NCBI GenBank assembly: GCA_027625915.1
Contig: JANTQA010000047.1
Coordinates: 13,206,001 to 13,270,000, forward strand
Length of the DNA: 64,000 nt
Source of the DNA: Anaeramoeba flamelloides
Taxonomy: Eukaryota; Metamonada; Anaeramoebidae
Direction: 5' to 3'
Position numbers and translations under genes: made by a program. Below the pieces are notes generated by a model. The model had not been told where the DNA came from, ran no database searches, and was given only the letters and a program-made list of their open reading frames with translations. The stretch's first letter is position 1. Each line of letters starts with the position of its first letter. Shown here piece after piece: positions 11,901 through 35,600 of this stretch.

Positions 11901-14900
11901 TGGGAAGAAATAAGAGAAATAATAAACTTCAGGGTCGAGTCGATATTCATAAAAAGAAAATACCTCGACAAACTATCAATTTTCGAAAAAATAAAATTTT
12001 AAAAAAATTCTGTGCCAAGATCATTGGGCTGTCTCATACAAAATTTCTCAAGTTCTTTAAAAAAGTAAAATTGCCAACAATAAGATTTTTTAATCATAAA
12101 TGCCTGAATTTTAAAAGAAAATACAAAGCCTCAATTTTCTTAGAGTTTATTTCGTTTTTCAAACATTTTTTTTTTCAAAGTTAATTTTTAAAAAAAAAAA
12201 TAAAAAAAAAATTTTTCAGAAAAAAATAAAAAAGGAAACGAAAGGAAAAAAATAAAATCAAAAAAAAATCGAGAAAATTAGAAAAAATGATTTTGATCTA
12301 AAAATTGAAAATTCCTCTTTAAGGGTCTAGTCACATAAAGTGAAGTTATACTATACTCAAGGGATTACTTGTAACTAAAATGTATATTGTAAAATTGTAC
12401 TTTTTTTGGTTGAAAAAATTCAAATAACAAAAAAAATTCAGAATGATCTTCAATTACAAAAAATTAATTTAAAAAAAAAAGTTTCATAGGATTTTTTATT
12501 TTAAAAATTTAAATAAAAAAAACGATTTGCTAAATCCAAATAATAAAAAATGTAAATAACAAAAAAAAGTATAGGGCTCTTAGTGATAAAAATTCAATTA
12601 AAAAAAAAAGATCAAAAGTATCTCAAACAACAAATATTTAAACAAAAAAAAGTATCACCTAGGATCTAATCGATAAAAAACAAAAGAGAGAAAAAAAACA
12701 GACTCTCAATAAAAAAAAATACAATGAACAAAAAAATATCAAAAATATAAATTTCATGAAAAATCAGAAATAAGAAAAAAAAAAATCTCATCTTTTCTTG
12801 TTCTAGGATTCCAAAAGGTTAAATTTCTTCAATTCAAAACAGATTCTTTACTTTAAATATAAAATCTTTTTTAATTCGGTTTAATATAATTTGTGGTTAG
12901 TTTTATAACCATCTAAATTTGACAAAGTAAGGATTTTGACATTTTCTTGAGAAAAAAATAACTTATCTGAGAATCGAAAAAAATGAAAAAAAAAAAAAAA
13001 CCCTTTAGATCTCAAAAAGCGCCAAAGAGTGACACTTCAAAACCAACACAGTTATTTTCAAAATTATATATTCTAACTATTCAAATTGGAAATTGAGTGT
13101 CATTCTTTGACATTTTTTTTCTAAAAAATGTTTTAGTTTTTCATTGTTGATTTTTAGTGATTGATCTTACATTACACGTTGGTTGTTTTTTGATTGTTAT
13201 TAAGCACTCATAAAAATTACAAAAATTCTTTTTTGAAATTCAAAAAATTATTTTTCACAGTAATGACTTGACACTTTATAAGAATATTGGATAAAGCTCT
13301 AAGAATGTGCTTTATTTCATTAATTCATTACAAATTTTGAAAATTAAATATTTTATCCTATTTGGAGCTTGATATTAAAAGAAAAGTAATATAATAACCA
13401 AAAAGAATTCGGAAAATAATCCGAAGGTAAATAGAATTAAGCTATCTTGATTTTAATTTTGCAAAGAATAAATTTAAAATTTGTTTACTTTCCCCATTTT
13501 AGAAACTGTATTTTTTCCAATAGTAGAGTTCAAATTGAAATCTCAATCAACAAATTCCTTTCAATACACTCTATCTTTGGAGTTACCATCTAAAACAAAA
13601 GATAATAAAATCCCAATTAATGATCCAAAAAGGTTTTTGATGAAAAAAAAAAAAAAAGAGAAACCCAAAAGCAGGCATTTTCTATGACTTCAAAAATAAA
13701 ACTGCAATGTGAAAGGCCTATAACCCTTTTTTGACTATTCTCAAATTTATCTGATTCTTAATGTTCAAAATCAAAGGGAAGTTATATTAGAAATTTTAAT
13801 TCGTTTTTCCGAGAAAATTCAACAAAATCCCTTTGTAAATTAATTTGAATTCAGAACAATAATTTTGAAAAATCTTTAAGATTCAACAAAAATTAAAAGT
13901 TTTGTAAAAAAGTTTTAAAAAGTTAGAAGCAAAAAAGAAAAAATAATTTTCAAAAACAAAATTTTTTGTCATTCTTTTAACAAGTTGACTTATATTTGCC
14001 AACCATAATTTAGAACAAAAAAAAAAAAGATCTTGAAGGTCTTCATACGAAAAATTCAAAAGAATTAAGAACATTTTCATTACTTTTTGAAAAAGCAAAT
14101 CCTCAGAATCTCACATTTTTGATAATTTTTTGATTTTTATTTCTCATGAGGATAATTAACCCACTTTGATGCTTGACTAATTCTAAATTTGTGATATAAG
14201 GTGTATGAAAAATGATACACTTGTAAGTTATCTTTAACTCGAAGATTTTTGGTTTTTGAAATGTGAATTAAATTAAATTTTCTTGCAAGACTTTTAATAG
14301 AGGTAAAATATTGCATTTTCCATATTTGAGAAAATACAATTATTAACCAAAAATACCTGTTTATTGGAGGTTACAAAAAAAATTAATTCCATTTTTCGTT
14401 TTTTTGGGTAAGACTAAGAAGATTTGATTTAAATTTAAAGATAAAACCCTTGTATCTTTGAAAGAAAAATGCTAACCTAAAATTAAATTTCAAATTAAAT
14501 CTTTTACTATATATATATATATATTAAATGTTGAATAGAAAGAAAACAAATACTTTAAAAATTAATCATTCAACAAAAAAAAAAAAAAATGGGTATTTTT
14601 GTTATTTTTAAGATTACTGAAGTATTTTCCTAATTAAAATTAAAAGTTTGAACTTTTGAAACAAATGAAAAAATTTAATGATCAACAAAGTTATTTTTAA
14701 TTGGGGTTTTATGGCAAATAAACTATTGATAATTATCTGGTTATTATTGTTTATTCAAATTATATTATTAAAACTAGTAATCTTATTAAATTTTTTGAAA
14801 AAAATTCAAAATTTAATTTAAAAATTTCTCTTTAAAATTAAATAAAAAATAAAAAATAAATTTTAATGAAACCCCACCCTCTGACCGAAAAAGAGTTTAT

Positions 14901-17339
14901 ACTCACAAAAAAAAAAAAAAAACTTACAGAAATAAATTAAATGTTTAGAAATAATAACACAAAATTGAATTCAACACAAAATAAATTTTATTTCTTGAAA
15001 AAGATCTTTTACACTAAAGTCAATTTTTTTTTTGAATTTACTTGAGAATTAATACAAAAAATTTTTAGTCAATTAAAAAAAAAAATAATAATTCAAAAAA
15101 AAATTGAATTTTTATGAATTATATCAAATGAAAAAAAAAAGAAAGAAAAGGATTTGAATTGTTCCTAATTTTTAAAAATAAACTAAATTCCATAAATTTG
15201 GACACAATTAAAATAATTTAAAGGATTACAATACTATACCTTTCATATAATTTGGAAATAATATGAATTTTACTAACTATTTCATTTTATCATTTTTTTT
15301 GTATGTTTTCATTTTCTTTTTTCCAGTTATGTAATCTGATTCTTTAGATTGGGTATTTTTTTTTTCAATATTCGATAGAAGGTTAATGTTAAGTTTGTTA
15401 AATAGAAAAATTACATAAAATAGGTAGATGGTATCTAATCATCTGATCGATCAATAATTGTTGATGAAATTTCAATAAAATTTACCAATACAATTTTAGA
15501 TACTCTTTGAATTAGAAGTCTCAAATTTAGTCACTTCAAAATTCTCTCTTTAACAGATTAGATGAGGTTTCATCTAACCCTTAACAATAAACCAACAATA
15601 CACTTTTTTGTTCCGCTGGTTTCATTACAAAATTTTGGACACATCAATTTATATTTTTCTGTTTGATTTTTTTCTTCTTTAATTTGGATAAAAAAAAACT
15701 TATAAAAAAATCAATACCAGGCAACTTAAACGTGATTAAATATCTTTGGAAAAATATAAAAAATTAAGATAGTTTTTTGACTATTTTTGTTTCTGCATTT
15801 GTCAAAAATTTTGTAATTGAGTCTAGTTTGAAATAATATTCAACATTTTTTACAATTAATCAATTTACCAATAATTATAATTTTTTTTAATCTCTAAACA
15901 ACAATTTTTTTAAAAAAACCTTTCTTCCAATAAATTATTAAAATAGAAATTCAAAAACAAAACAAAATTCTAAGGAAATTTTAAAAGTTATTGATACAAC
16001 ATTAGTCAGATCATATATCCAAACTAATATTTCTTTTGTTGCACCATTTTTAAGATTGCCAAATTATTGTGATTTGGGAGAATGCGAAAAGTTATTTATC
16101 GAAAGAGAATTAAAAACTGAATTAATTGAATTATATAAAACAAATAACAAACATGAAAAATCACTAATTTTGATTGAAAAGGAATCCAAAAAAAGCGGGG
16201 ATATAACCAAATTTGTTGAATATCTTTGCTTTCTTGGAAAGGAACATTTAGAATTAATATTTGAGTATTCAAAAAAGTTATATCAAATAAACCAAAATCA
16301 ATGTTTAAAAGTTTTTATTTATGAAAAAAACGATAAAGAAGAATTTATGGAAAATCAAATTCCAAATAGAGGCTTGCCAAGATTGGTAGTTAAAAAATTT
16401 ATCCAGGAAAATTTACCGAATTTGATAATACCTTATCTTGAATATGTAATTTTCCAAAAAAACGATTCAACACCAGATTTTCATAATGACTTGTTATTAT
16501 TTTATTATCAACAAATACAATATCTTGAAGATCTTTTAAAAAATTCCTCACAAGACATCAAAAAAACAAATAAATTACAAATCACCAAAAATCAAATCCT
16601 TGAAAAAATTAATAACTTTGCAAAAAATTCAAAATATTATTTACCTCAAAGAATGTTGGAAAGTTTCCCCAAAAATCGATTTTATGAAGAAAGAGCTATT
16701 TTTTTAAGCAGAGTTGGAAAACATGAAATAGCTTTAGAGATTTATGTTAACAAATTAAATGATTTAGAAAAAGCAGAGAATTATTGTGTTGAGCACTATC
16801 ACAAAGATGGCAAAACACAAAATATTTTTTTATTATTCATCAAAAAACTATTAAGCAATGATAACAACAAATATAAATATAAAAATAAAGATAATACGAA
16901 TAATACTATTGATACCATGGATGATGAGTATACAATCCTGACAAATTATATAATCAATATAATTAATGAACATTATTTGAAAATTAATCCTTTGGAAGTA
17001 ATTAAATTATTACCAAAAAACACAAATTTGTCAAAGATTTTGAATTATTTGATATTAATTATTCAAAAAAAAACCGAAGTAAAAAGAAGATGCCAAATCA
17101 CGAAAAATTTAGAAAAGTCTGATAATTTGAATTTGAAATGTAAAATTTCGAAAAAAAGCAAAAGACATCTTTATATAGACCAAAATGTTCTTTGTATTGT
17201 TTGTGGCAAACGAATCGGCAATTCAATAATTGGTATTTTTCCTAACGGGGTATATACACATATGAGTTGTATTCAAAACAAACATATTTGCCCAAAAACT
17301 AATGAAAATTTTTCTGATTATTCAGAAAATTTTTATTAA
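5918..17339 (+). CDS. VPS39: VPS39/Vam6-like HOPS tethering complex subunit
   Basis: Four exons join in frame: 5918-6175, 10471-10825, 11085-11709 and 15947-17339 (stop TAA). The product is 876 aa, close to the length of animal VPS39. Residues 1 to about 290 form a citron-homology (CNH) beta-propeller, with TVQLFNLKTMKPLGV, ICIGFKKEYILM and a RVRTLNTKRLVQNIEI strand. The middle is a clathrin-heavy-chain-type helical repeat; examples are YEEALQLCQLVDTLDE and LIDYLQQ. VIDTTLVRSYIQTN, LPRLVVKKFI and PYLEYVIF follow. The C-terminus carries the family's small Cys-rich finger, CIVCGKRIGNSIIG followed by FPNGVYTH and C. In the family this subunit binds Rab7/Ypt7 on late endosomes and vacuoles and helps drive fusion. 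The start ATG lies directly before METHCAFEYS, which aligns with the animal N-terminus. Introns 1 and 3 exceed 4 kb and are full of repeats. Confidence 0.94.
6826..8020. mobile_element. Foldback-type element F1 with inverted-repeat arms
   Basis: The left arm (about 6826-7330) and right arm (about 7885-8020) share reversed modules. Examples are ATTCTTTTAAATTCTGGAAA on the left against its complement near 7935-7995, and TGAGGTTTTCT against AGAAAACCTCA. Within the left arm, 7078-7185 is itself a hairpin: GTTCTAGG plus a T-run and ACTTTAGAAATAAAC pairs with GTTTATTTCTAAAGT plus an A-run and CCTAAC. No coding capacity is seen. Related elements lie at 39801-41976, 35516-35600 and 53555-53880. Boundaries are approximate. 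Confidence 0.65.
7461..7705. mobile_element. Short MITE with about 47-bp TIRs and TTAA flanks
   Basis: The ends read TTAA-AGCCCTAGTCTCAG at the left and CTGATACTAGGGCT-TTAA at the right. The inverted similarity continues for about 47 bp through GCAAAAAATATCCATTTTTT and its partner. TTAA on both sides fits a 4-bp target duplication of the piggyBac or Kolobok type. There is no ORF. A second copy is at 50256-50487. It sits inside foldback element F1, so it inserted later. Confidence 0.75.
8063..9095 (+). mobile_element. TTCAGTCAAAGGGG-end family, copy 1, split by a MITE
   Basis: This is homologous to 9111-9625, 24966-25490 and, inverted, to 56014-56720. Shared blocks include AAGTAGAATAATACA, TTTTCTTAAAAAT, AATTCCAATAGAAATCAATA and a run near the end that reads CCCCTTTGAC. 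The copy is interrupted at 8202-8745 by a different MITE. The outer ends are eroded compared with copy 4. It encodes nothing. Confidence 0.65.
8202..8745 (+). mobile_element. 530-bp MITE with ACACA-type ends, nested insertion
   Basis: The left end GACTAAAATTCAAAATTTTC runs into CACACAG. The right end reads GGTGTGTTAAAAATTTTGAA, its inverted partner. A second good copy lies at 33021-33556, and older relics at 15183-15656 and 17801-18325. All carry a palindromic TTTGATCGATCAA core or a derivative of it. TA (possibly TAGA) flanks both ends, compatible with a Tc1/mariner-like target. No ORF is present. Confidence 0.7.
9111..9625 (+). mobile_element. TTCAGTCAAAGGGG-end family, copy 2
   Basis: It starts TTCAGTCAAAAAGG at 9111, immediately after copy 1, and follows the same block order without the MITE. 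The two copies therefore form a head-to-tail pair. It provides the uninterrupted reference that shows where the MITE entered copy 1. It is non-coding. Confidence 0.65.
10386..10430 (+). repeat. (AAC)n microsatellite in VPS39 intron 1
   Basis: About fourteen AAC units with one AAT interruption lie 40 bp upstream of the exon 2 acceptor. Confidence 0.95.
11710..15946 (+). other. VPS39 intron 3 (4.2 kb)
   Basis: The GTAATA donor is at 11710 and the acceptor TTAAAATAG ends at 15946. Apart from an old MITE relic (15183-15656) it is A/T-rich with homopolymers. An open frame at 11900-12184 encodes a very basic, Lys/Phe/Asn-rich peptide. It has no recognisable domain and no codon-like composition, so I do not call it a gene. 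Confidence 0.8.
15183..15656 (+). mobile_element. Decayed relic of the ACACA-end MITE
   Basis: It shares the order of blocks with 8202-8745: a TTGGACACA-type end, TTTTCATTTTCTTTTTTCCA, TTATGTAATCTG and GGTATCTAATCATCTGATCG. CAATAATT and ACCAATACA follow, and then a closing TTTTGGACACA end. The identity is visibly lower than between 8202 and 33021, so it is older. Confidence 0.5.
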
Positions 17340-17800
17340 GATCTTTTTAATTAATTATAATGCTTTATTAATCTCACTTTGGTATTTTTTTTTTTTTTTT
17401 TTAATTCTTCTGGACAAAATATTTCAAAACAAAAAAAAATTTAATATGAGTTAATATCTTTGGATATATTTTCAAACCGATTGTTGATTTTGTCTTTTAC
17501 AAAAATCAACCAGTCAAAATCAATAAATTTTTTTTTTTTTTTTTTTTGATCAACATTGAGTACTCAGTTTATGTTTATTTTTCATAGAATCTGATTTTTT
17601 TATTTGATTACTTTACAAAAATTTGAACCAAATACAAAAAGAAATTTAAAACTAATCAAAAAAAAGAAAAAACAATACTCAATTTAAACCAAATTTATAT
17701 GGCTTAAATTATTGAAATAACTAGAAATTTAAAGTTTTTAAAAATCCAATACATTATTAAAGATCGTATTAAACAATAACTGAATATAAACCCCATCCCA

Positions 17801-18325
17801 AAAATTTGGAAACTCCACAAAATAAAAAATAGGTTAAATAAAAACTCAATTAATTATTTATTTTTCAAAACTTCAATCCAAACCAAATTTAAGTTACATA
17901 GTATTAATGTTTTTATATGTAATCATTATTATCCAAATAAAAGAAAAAAATAGAAAATGACAAAGATCAAAATTGGTGTGTGAAAAAATGATGAAATGTG
18001 CTGAACAAAAAATTATTGGTAAAATTTTTTGAAATTTCACAAACAATTATTAATTGATCAAATGATAAAAAACCATCTACCACATATCTGTGATTATTCT
18101 TTGATTGTACTAAACTCAACCTTAACCTTTAGATCAATTATTTATAAAAATTTCTTAGATCTTACAGAAACAGATTACGTAACTGGAAAAAAAAAATGAA
18201 AACAGAAAAGATAAAAAATGATAAAAATATATGTTGAACTCAAAATTATTTCCAAATGGATGAAAAGGGTAGTATTGTTATTCTTTTAATTATTTTAAAA
18301 TTTGCCCAAATTTTTGGAATTTTGT
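17801..18325 (-). mobile_element. Inverted decayed relic of the ACACA-end MITE
   Basis: Read on the minus strand it gives the family order: AAATTTGGGC end, TTTTCATTTTTTTTTTCC, GTTACGTAATCTG, a GGTAGATGGTTTTTTATC block and TTTGATCAATTAATAATTG. ACCAATAATTTTTTG and CACACCAATTTTG follow. The divergence is large. Confidence 0.45.
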
Positions 18326-19261
18326 TTATATTAATATTCGAAAGATGAAAGAACATACTGTAAAATCAAATCAATGTCTGAAAATATTTCCTTGATTATA
18401 TAATCTTTTTTACCCAAGTGTTTCAAAAAGATGAATTTCCATTTAAATGTTCAAGAAACTTTGAAAAATGGTTAGAATGAAAAATCTTCTTTTTGTCAAG
18501 AACTATTTGAAAAATTGAGTTCTCAGAATATTTTGAAAAAAGAAATATTAACAATAATTTTTTTTGAAATTTTTTGAATTTATAAGTATATTATTTTTAC
18601 CAATAAACAAAATTAATTTATCTGATAAAGAAAGCAGTCTCATGTTTTCAAATTTTTTCCAATAAAAATTTAACGTTAAAGCCCACTTAAAATGTAGATT
18701 CTAATTATCAATGCTTGATATTTCAGTTTTACTCTGAAATTTTAATAAAAAAAGTTGAATTTAATCGTTTCTTTTATAACTCAAAAGGTTACTTCTATTT
18801 TTTTAGATTTCTCAGTTTATTTGTTGAAGATTTACTTGAATAATTTATTTTTAATTAAGAATTTGAAAGAGGATATGGGGTTTTGTGAATTTTTTTTTTC
18901 TTTTTTTAATAGTATTTCATAATTTTTTTTAAAGTTATCAAATCAATAGAAGTAATTATAATGGGTGACATTAGATTAGAATTTAATTGACTAAGGCCTC
19001 AAAAAGAATATTATTAATTAAAAAAAAAAGAGAAATACCTCAAGAATAAGGTGAAATATCTTGAAAAGTAAAAAAAAAAAAAAAAAAAAATCATATTTGA
19101 AGATAAAATAAGAAAAACTATACAATATAAATCATGCCCACCTATAATTCTAAACTATGATAATTCCTTATATTATAAAGATAATTCATGATATTTTGAT
19201 AATGGATAAAATAACAAAAAAAAAAAAAAAAAAAATCTTGATTTGTTAATAAAAAGTTAAC

Positions 19262-20155
19262 CACAATATATAAACTGTGACTTATCCGAAATAAAAAATT
19301 GAATATATATATTTAAATATTCTTTTGTATTCCAAAACAATTAATTCTTACTCATTAGATACAATTAAATTAAGGCACCCAGTGTCCCACTCTGAGAGTC
19401 GTGAAATACCAATTATTAATTACGGAATGTGGAATTTTTATCTATAATCGATAAAATTTCTATTGGATTTTTACCCCTCCTGTGTATTCAGGAAGTGGAT
19501 AGTTTCTAATTGGTCATGAAAATGATAAATTTATTTTATATATATATATATTTATTATTTTTCTTCTTCTCTCTTTTTTTTTATTTGATGATTTTTCTTT
19601 AATTACCCCTTTCTATAAATAAATAAAACATTAGATACAATTCACTTTGAAATAACTCCAAACACATAAAAACAAAGATATTTAGAAATTAAAAAAAAAA
19701 TCAAAATCTACAAAAAAATTTGACCACAATTTTTGAAATGAGCATTAAAATTTTTTTATTACTAATTTTTCATTTAAAAAAACTTTAATACTTAAATTTT
19801 TTGCTAAAAATTAAATTAATTTTTAAAAGACATTACAGAATCTTAATTTTTTTACATTATTATTTAATTTTTATAAATCATTTTTTTTAACTTAATCTTC
19901 TTAAAAAAAAACAAAATGTAAGGAAAAAGAAATATTAGATAAAGAAAAAGAAAAAACAAAAAGAAAATATAGAAAAAAACAAAAAAAAATTGAAAAAGCA
20001 AAATAAAAATTTATAAAATTCGAAAAAAAAAAAATTTGCAAAATTAGAAAAAATGAATCTGACCCCAAAATTTGATATTTTTTTTTGATAAGAATATAAG
20101 GAACAAACCCTCAAAACAACATTCATTAACATTATAAAGTGAGTCAAAAATAGAA
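19262..20155 (+). repeat. Old dispersed repeat, copy 1 (interrupted by a LINE tail)
   Basis: It matches 30095-30690 in order. Shared blocks are GTGACTTATCCGAAATAA, TCTTTTGTATTCCAAAACAA, GATATTTAGAAATTAAAAA and TTTTTGATAAGAATATAAG, with ATAAAGTGAGTCAAAA at the end. The 276-bp LINE-derived insertion explains the length difference. GTGACT at one end and AGTCA at the other may be degenerate inverted termini. Confidence 0.5.
19353..19642 (+). mobile_element. 5'-truncated LINE (3' tail only) with 14-bp target-site duplication
   Basis: CATTAGATACAATT occurs at 19353-19366 and again at 19629-19642. Between them lies a segment starting GGCACCCAGTGTCCCACTCT. It matches 60123-60366, the 3' tail of the LINE copy at 59468, almost base for base. 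It ends in an AAATAAATAAAA tail. A truncated 5' end, an A-rich 3' tail and a flanking duplication are the hallmarks of target-primed reverse transcription. Confidence 0.9.
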
Positions 20156-21105
20156 GCAAAAAACCAAAATTTTACTAAATTAGATAGAACCATTTTTAAT
20201 TAGAAAAATAAGATTTTTTTTACCTTAGAATATGATATTAAATAACATAAAAGGAATTAGTATTACATAATAAAGTGAGTCAAAATTTATGAAAAATATT
20301 TTTGTTTTTTCTATTTTCATTTTTATTTTTGTAATGTTCAAAATCCCAAATGAAATAATTAAATCAAATATTTACAAATTCATTCAGAAAAATCAACATA
20401 TCTAACTTATGTGATTTTTTTAAAAAAGTGAACCTGTAAAAATATTTTTATTATCAAATAGTTTTTCAACATGCCAAGTAAATTCAAAAAAATCAAACAC
20501 CTTTCACATGTGATATTTATTAATATCAGAACAAAAATGATCTGAATTTGAGTGGAATTTTATCTGAAATTTTTCTAAAAATGAATTAAAACTTATTGAA
20601 TTATTTAATCATATTTAATAAACCATTCATGAAATAGCAACAAGTATTTGTCCGTAAATATTAAGGAAATTATTTTGAAAAATTTAAGGAATTATGTGTA
20701 AAATGTTGAAAAATAAATGAAAAATATATGAGAATTTAAAGAAAATTAAACAAAATTTCAAAGAAGATATGTTGTTTTTTGATAGAGAAAAAAGATACAA
20801 AACAAAAACAAAAGGGAAAAAATTAAAAGATATCAATAGAATTGGAATAATAAAAGAGGTGTATCAATAAATAAGTTTTTAAAATACAGCAATAAAAAAA
20901 GTTTTAAGATATAATCATGATAAAGTCTTCTTACACCATTATTTCCTAACATCTTCTTTCTTGAAATACTACATTTTTAAAATAATATAAGAGTCTTTTG
21001 GTTTAATATTTTATTTTAAACTTTCACAGCCCTTTTTTATTTTTTGATATCTTTTATTTTTAGTCGAAGAAGAAAAACGAAAAATCTTTCAAAAAAAGAA
21101 AGATC

Positions 21106-22049
21106 TTAAGGGACTAGTCTATATTAAATTTTTCTGAAGTAAATTTAATAAAGATTTAGAATTTTTTTGCCAATTACTTAGATTTGAAATCAAAGTGAAA
21201 AACTTCTTAGTATATTAATGAAATCTTGCTAAATGACATTCATTAAATTTAGTTATTGTTTTTATAGAAATAAAAAATTTTTGCATTTTTTCACTTTTTT
21301 GAAAGTTGCTTTTTTTCAACTTTTCACAAAAATACAAAAAATAAAAAAAAATATGAGCAAGAAAGCAAAACCTTGTTATGTTTGTGGAAGACGTACAAAA
21401 AATAGTTTGAAAAATAAACCTGAAAAGGTTTTTTTTTGGATTTGCATGAAAACATAGTTTGATTCGAAAAAAAATATACAATATATGCTTTACTCTTAAT
21501 AAAAAGATTTTCTTTCTTTTCTTGTACAATTCTTTTTTTTCATGAATCTACTTTTTGAGTTTACACTCTTTTGTTTTTGTTGAATTTGAAGTTTTTTTAA
21601 GTGTTCCCAAATTACCATCCCAAAAGTTTTTGTCAAAGTCAAAAAAAATCAAAGAAAAGAATAAGAACTATTTTTTAAAAAAGTAATTATTGATAAAACA
21701 AATTGAGTTCTTTATAGAGTCAATTTGGGTGAATAGAAGTGAAGGAGAAAATATTCACTAGTTTTAAATTATTTTTTCTTATTTCAAAATGAGAATAAAT
21801 ATTAATTTTGAGAAAATAATTAAATCCAAAATTAATCAAAAAATTCTCATCTGTTTTACATCTTTTTTTTAAAAAAAATTTTTAAAAAGTCACTTTTTTT
21901 GGTAGAATTGTAAAATTTTAAAAAAACAAGAACTAAAAGTTCTAACATTGAAAAAACCTGTCTATTTTCAATTTTAAACATATTTCAAGATAAGGATTCC
22001 TTATTTAGTTATTGGTCAAAAAAAAAATTCATAGAGACTAGTCCCTTAA
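21106..22049 (+). mobile_element. TTAA-flanked TIR element, copy A (piggyBac-like?)
   Basis: TTAA then GGGACTAGTCTATATTAAA opens the element. GACTAGTCCC then TTAA closes it. Copy B (30960-31898) is nearly identical over the whole length. The interior encodes only a 30-40-residue peptide with KKAKPCYVCGRRTKNSL. That resembles the start of the C-terminal Cys-rich domain of piggyBac transposases, but this is a short match made by eye. In copy A a T-run length change shifts the frame after this motif. It lies directly upstream of BRE1. Confidence 0.85.
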
Positions 22050-22227
22050 AAAATCCTTATAAATAATTAAAATGTTGAATTACTGACAACGGGTCCATTA
22101 CGGACATTGAAAACGAATATTAAATGAAAACTTTTGTTTGAGAAATCTTTCTACACTTTTCAGTATTCCATTTTTTACATTTTTTCTTCACAATTGTTTT
22201 TTTTTCAAAACAAAAAAGGAAAAAAAA

Positions 22228-34488
<12,261 letters not shown>

Positions 34489-34861
34489 TTCTTTGGCTTA
34501 TATATATATATATTTACCATCTTAATAATTCGATATTAAAATTAATTATTTACCTAAATATAAATAATTTCTGAATTATAGATTTTCAAAAATAAAAAAA
34601 AAATCTGTATTTAAATTTAGCATCAATCTTTTATTTTTTATTATTCAAAACTATAGATTTTCAAGTTTTTTTATACTTATTAAATTAATTTTATGTTATA
34701 TCTGAAGAAAATAATTGTACAAAAAGATATCAACAAAAAAATATAATAAATAACCATTTAAAATTAAAAAAGGTAAATTCACCAAAAAATACCATTTCAA
34801 TCGAAGATTTTTGGTATAAATATTTTTACCTTAAATTACCATTTTTTTTTACTTATATATA

Positions 34862-35514
34862 AAACTGAAGCAAAAATAGATTCAGCAAGAATAACTATAT
34901 ATAAAAGAATATTTAAACTAATTCAAAAATTAACCTTTTTGGATTTTCATGAAATAGTTAAAAATCTCAAATTCAGAGAACAGAAATTTGAAAATATTAA
35001 CTGGCAATCAGACACCCTAAAAGAATTAGAATTTGAACTTGAGAAATATCGGATTAAACAACCGGAAAATAGTCCAAGTTGGAAAGTTCAAAAATATTTA
35101 AAAATAATTTCTATTCAAAATAATATTAACAAACAACAAAGATATTTAAAATGGGAGGGTTCAACTTCAATCTTAAAACTCAGAAATTTTACAAATTATT
35201 TAAATAGATATTCTTATGTTATGAACAAGGACAAATCAAAATACTGTAAGATATGTAAAAAATCAAAAAAAATAGATATCATTGAAGATTTGGATCATTT
35301 TCTCTGGAACTGCCCAGCCTATGAAAATAATCGTAAAATCTGGATATCTGAATTAAAAAAATTTAACATCTCTGATATATTAAAAAATAATATTCTTACT
35401 ATTTTTGATATTATTAGAAAAAGAGATTCATCATATTTATTAGCCCTAGTGGGTAATAAATTTATTTTTGAGTCTTTAACAAAATTCTTAAATCATAATT
35501 TAGGAATTCGGTAA
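34862..35514 (+). pseudogene. LINE ORF2 C-terminal remnant
   Basis: An open frame of about 215 codons ends at TAA 35512-35514. It contains LRNFTNYLNRYSYVM followed by CKIC, then H and C in the spacing C-x2-C-x13-H-x4-C. That is the zinc-knuckle-like motif found after the reverse transcriptase of many non-LTR retrotransposons. The same block occurs in the LINE at 59468. The reverse transcriptase core is missing, the upstream part is degraded, and the conserved 3' tail seen at 60123 is absent. It is a dead 5'-truncated copy. Confidence 0.75.
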
Positions 35515-35515
35515 G

Positions 35516-35600
35516 TGCCTAGGTTTTTTTTGCTTTGAGAAATAAACCGAAAATTATATAAATTTTCGTTTTATTTCTCAAATTAAAAAAAACCTAACGG
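35516..35600. mobile_element. Hairpin core of the foldback family
   Basis: CCTAGG plus a T-run and GCTTTGAGAAATAAACC pairs with TTTATTTCTCAAATT plus an A-run and CCTAAC. This is the same hairpin core as at 7078-7185 and 41800-41885. Just downstream, GAGGAATTAAAAACTCCTCC has an inverted match at 31933-31952. Confidence 0.6.

Larger units (their letters stand above)
17340..22227. other. Intergenic region between VPS39 and BRE1
   Basis: This 4.9-kb spacer lies between two plus-strand genes. It contains a MITE relic (17801-18325), an old repeat (19262-20155) with a LINE tail inserted in it, and the TTAA-flanked TIR element (21106-22049). That element ends only 180 bp before the BRE1 start codon. 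20160-21100 is featureless A/T-rich sequence. Confidence 0.7.

Noticed and set aside
11900-12184. 95-residue basic frame in VPS39 intron 3, considered as a LINE fragment
   Set aside because: It has no motif shared with the two LINE copies, and its composition is A-rich noise.
13481-13687. Frame in VPS39 intron 3 ending in a Lys run
   Set aside because: It lies in the intron between two confidently joined exons and ends in a homopolymer. It has no similarity I can see.
22138-22227. Upstream extension of the BRE1 N-terminus
   Set aside because: The extension is T-rich and hydrophobic, unlike the basic N-terminus after the ATG at 22228. It begins at a non-ATG codon.
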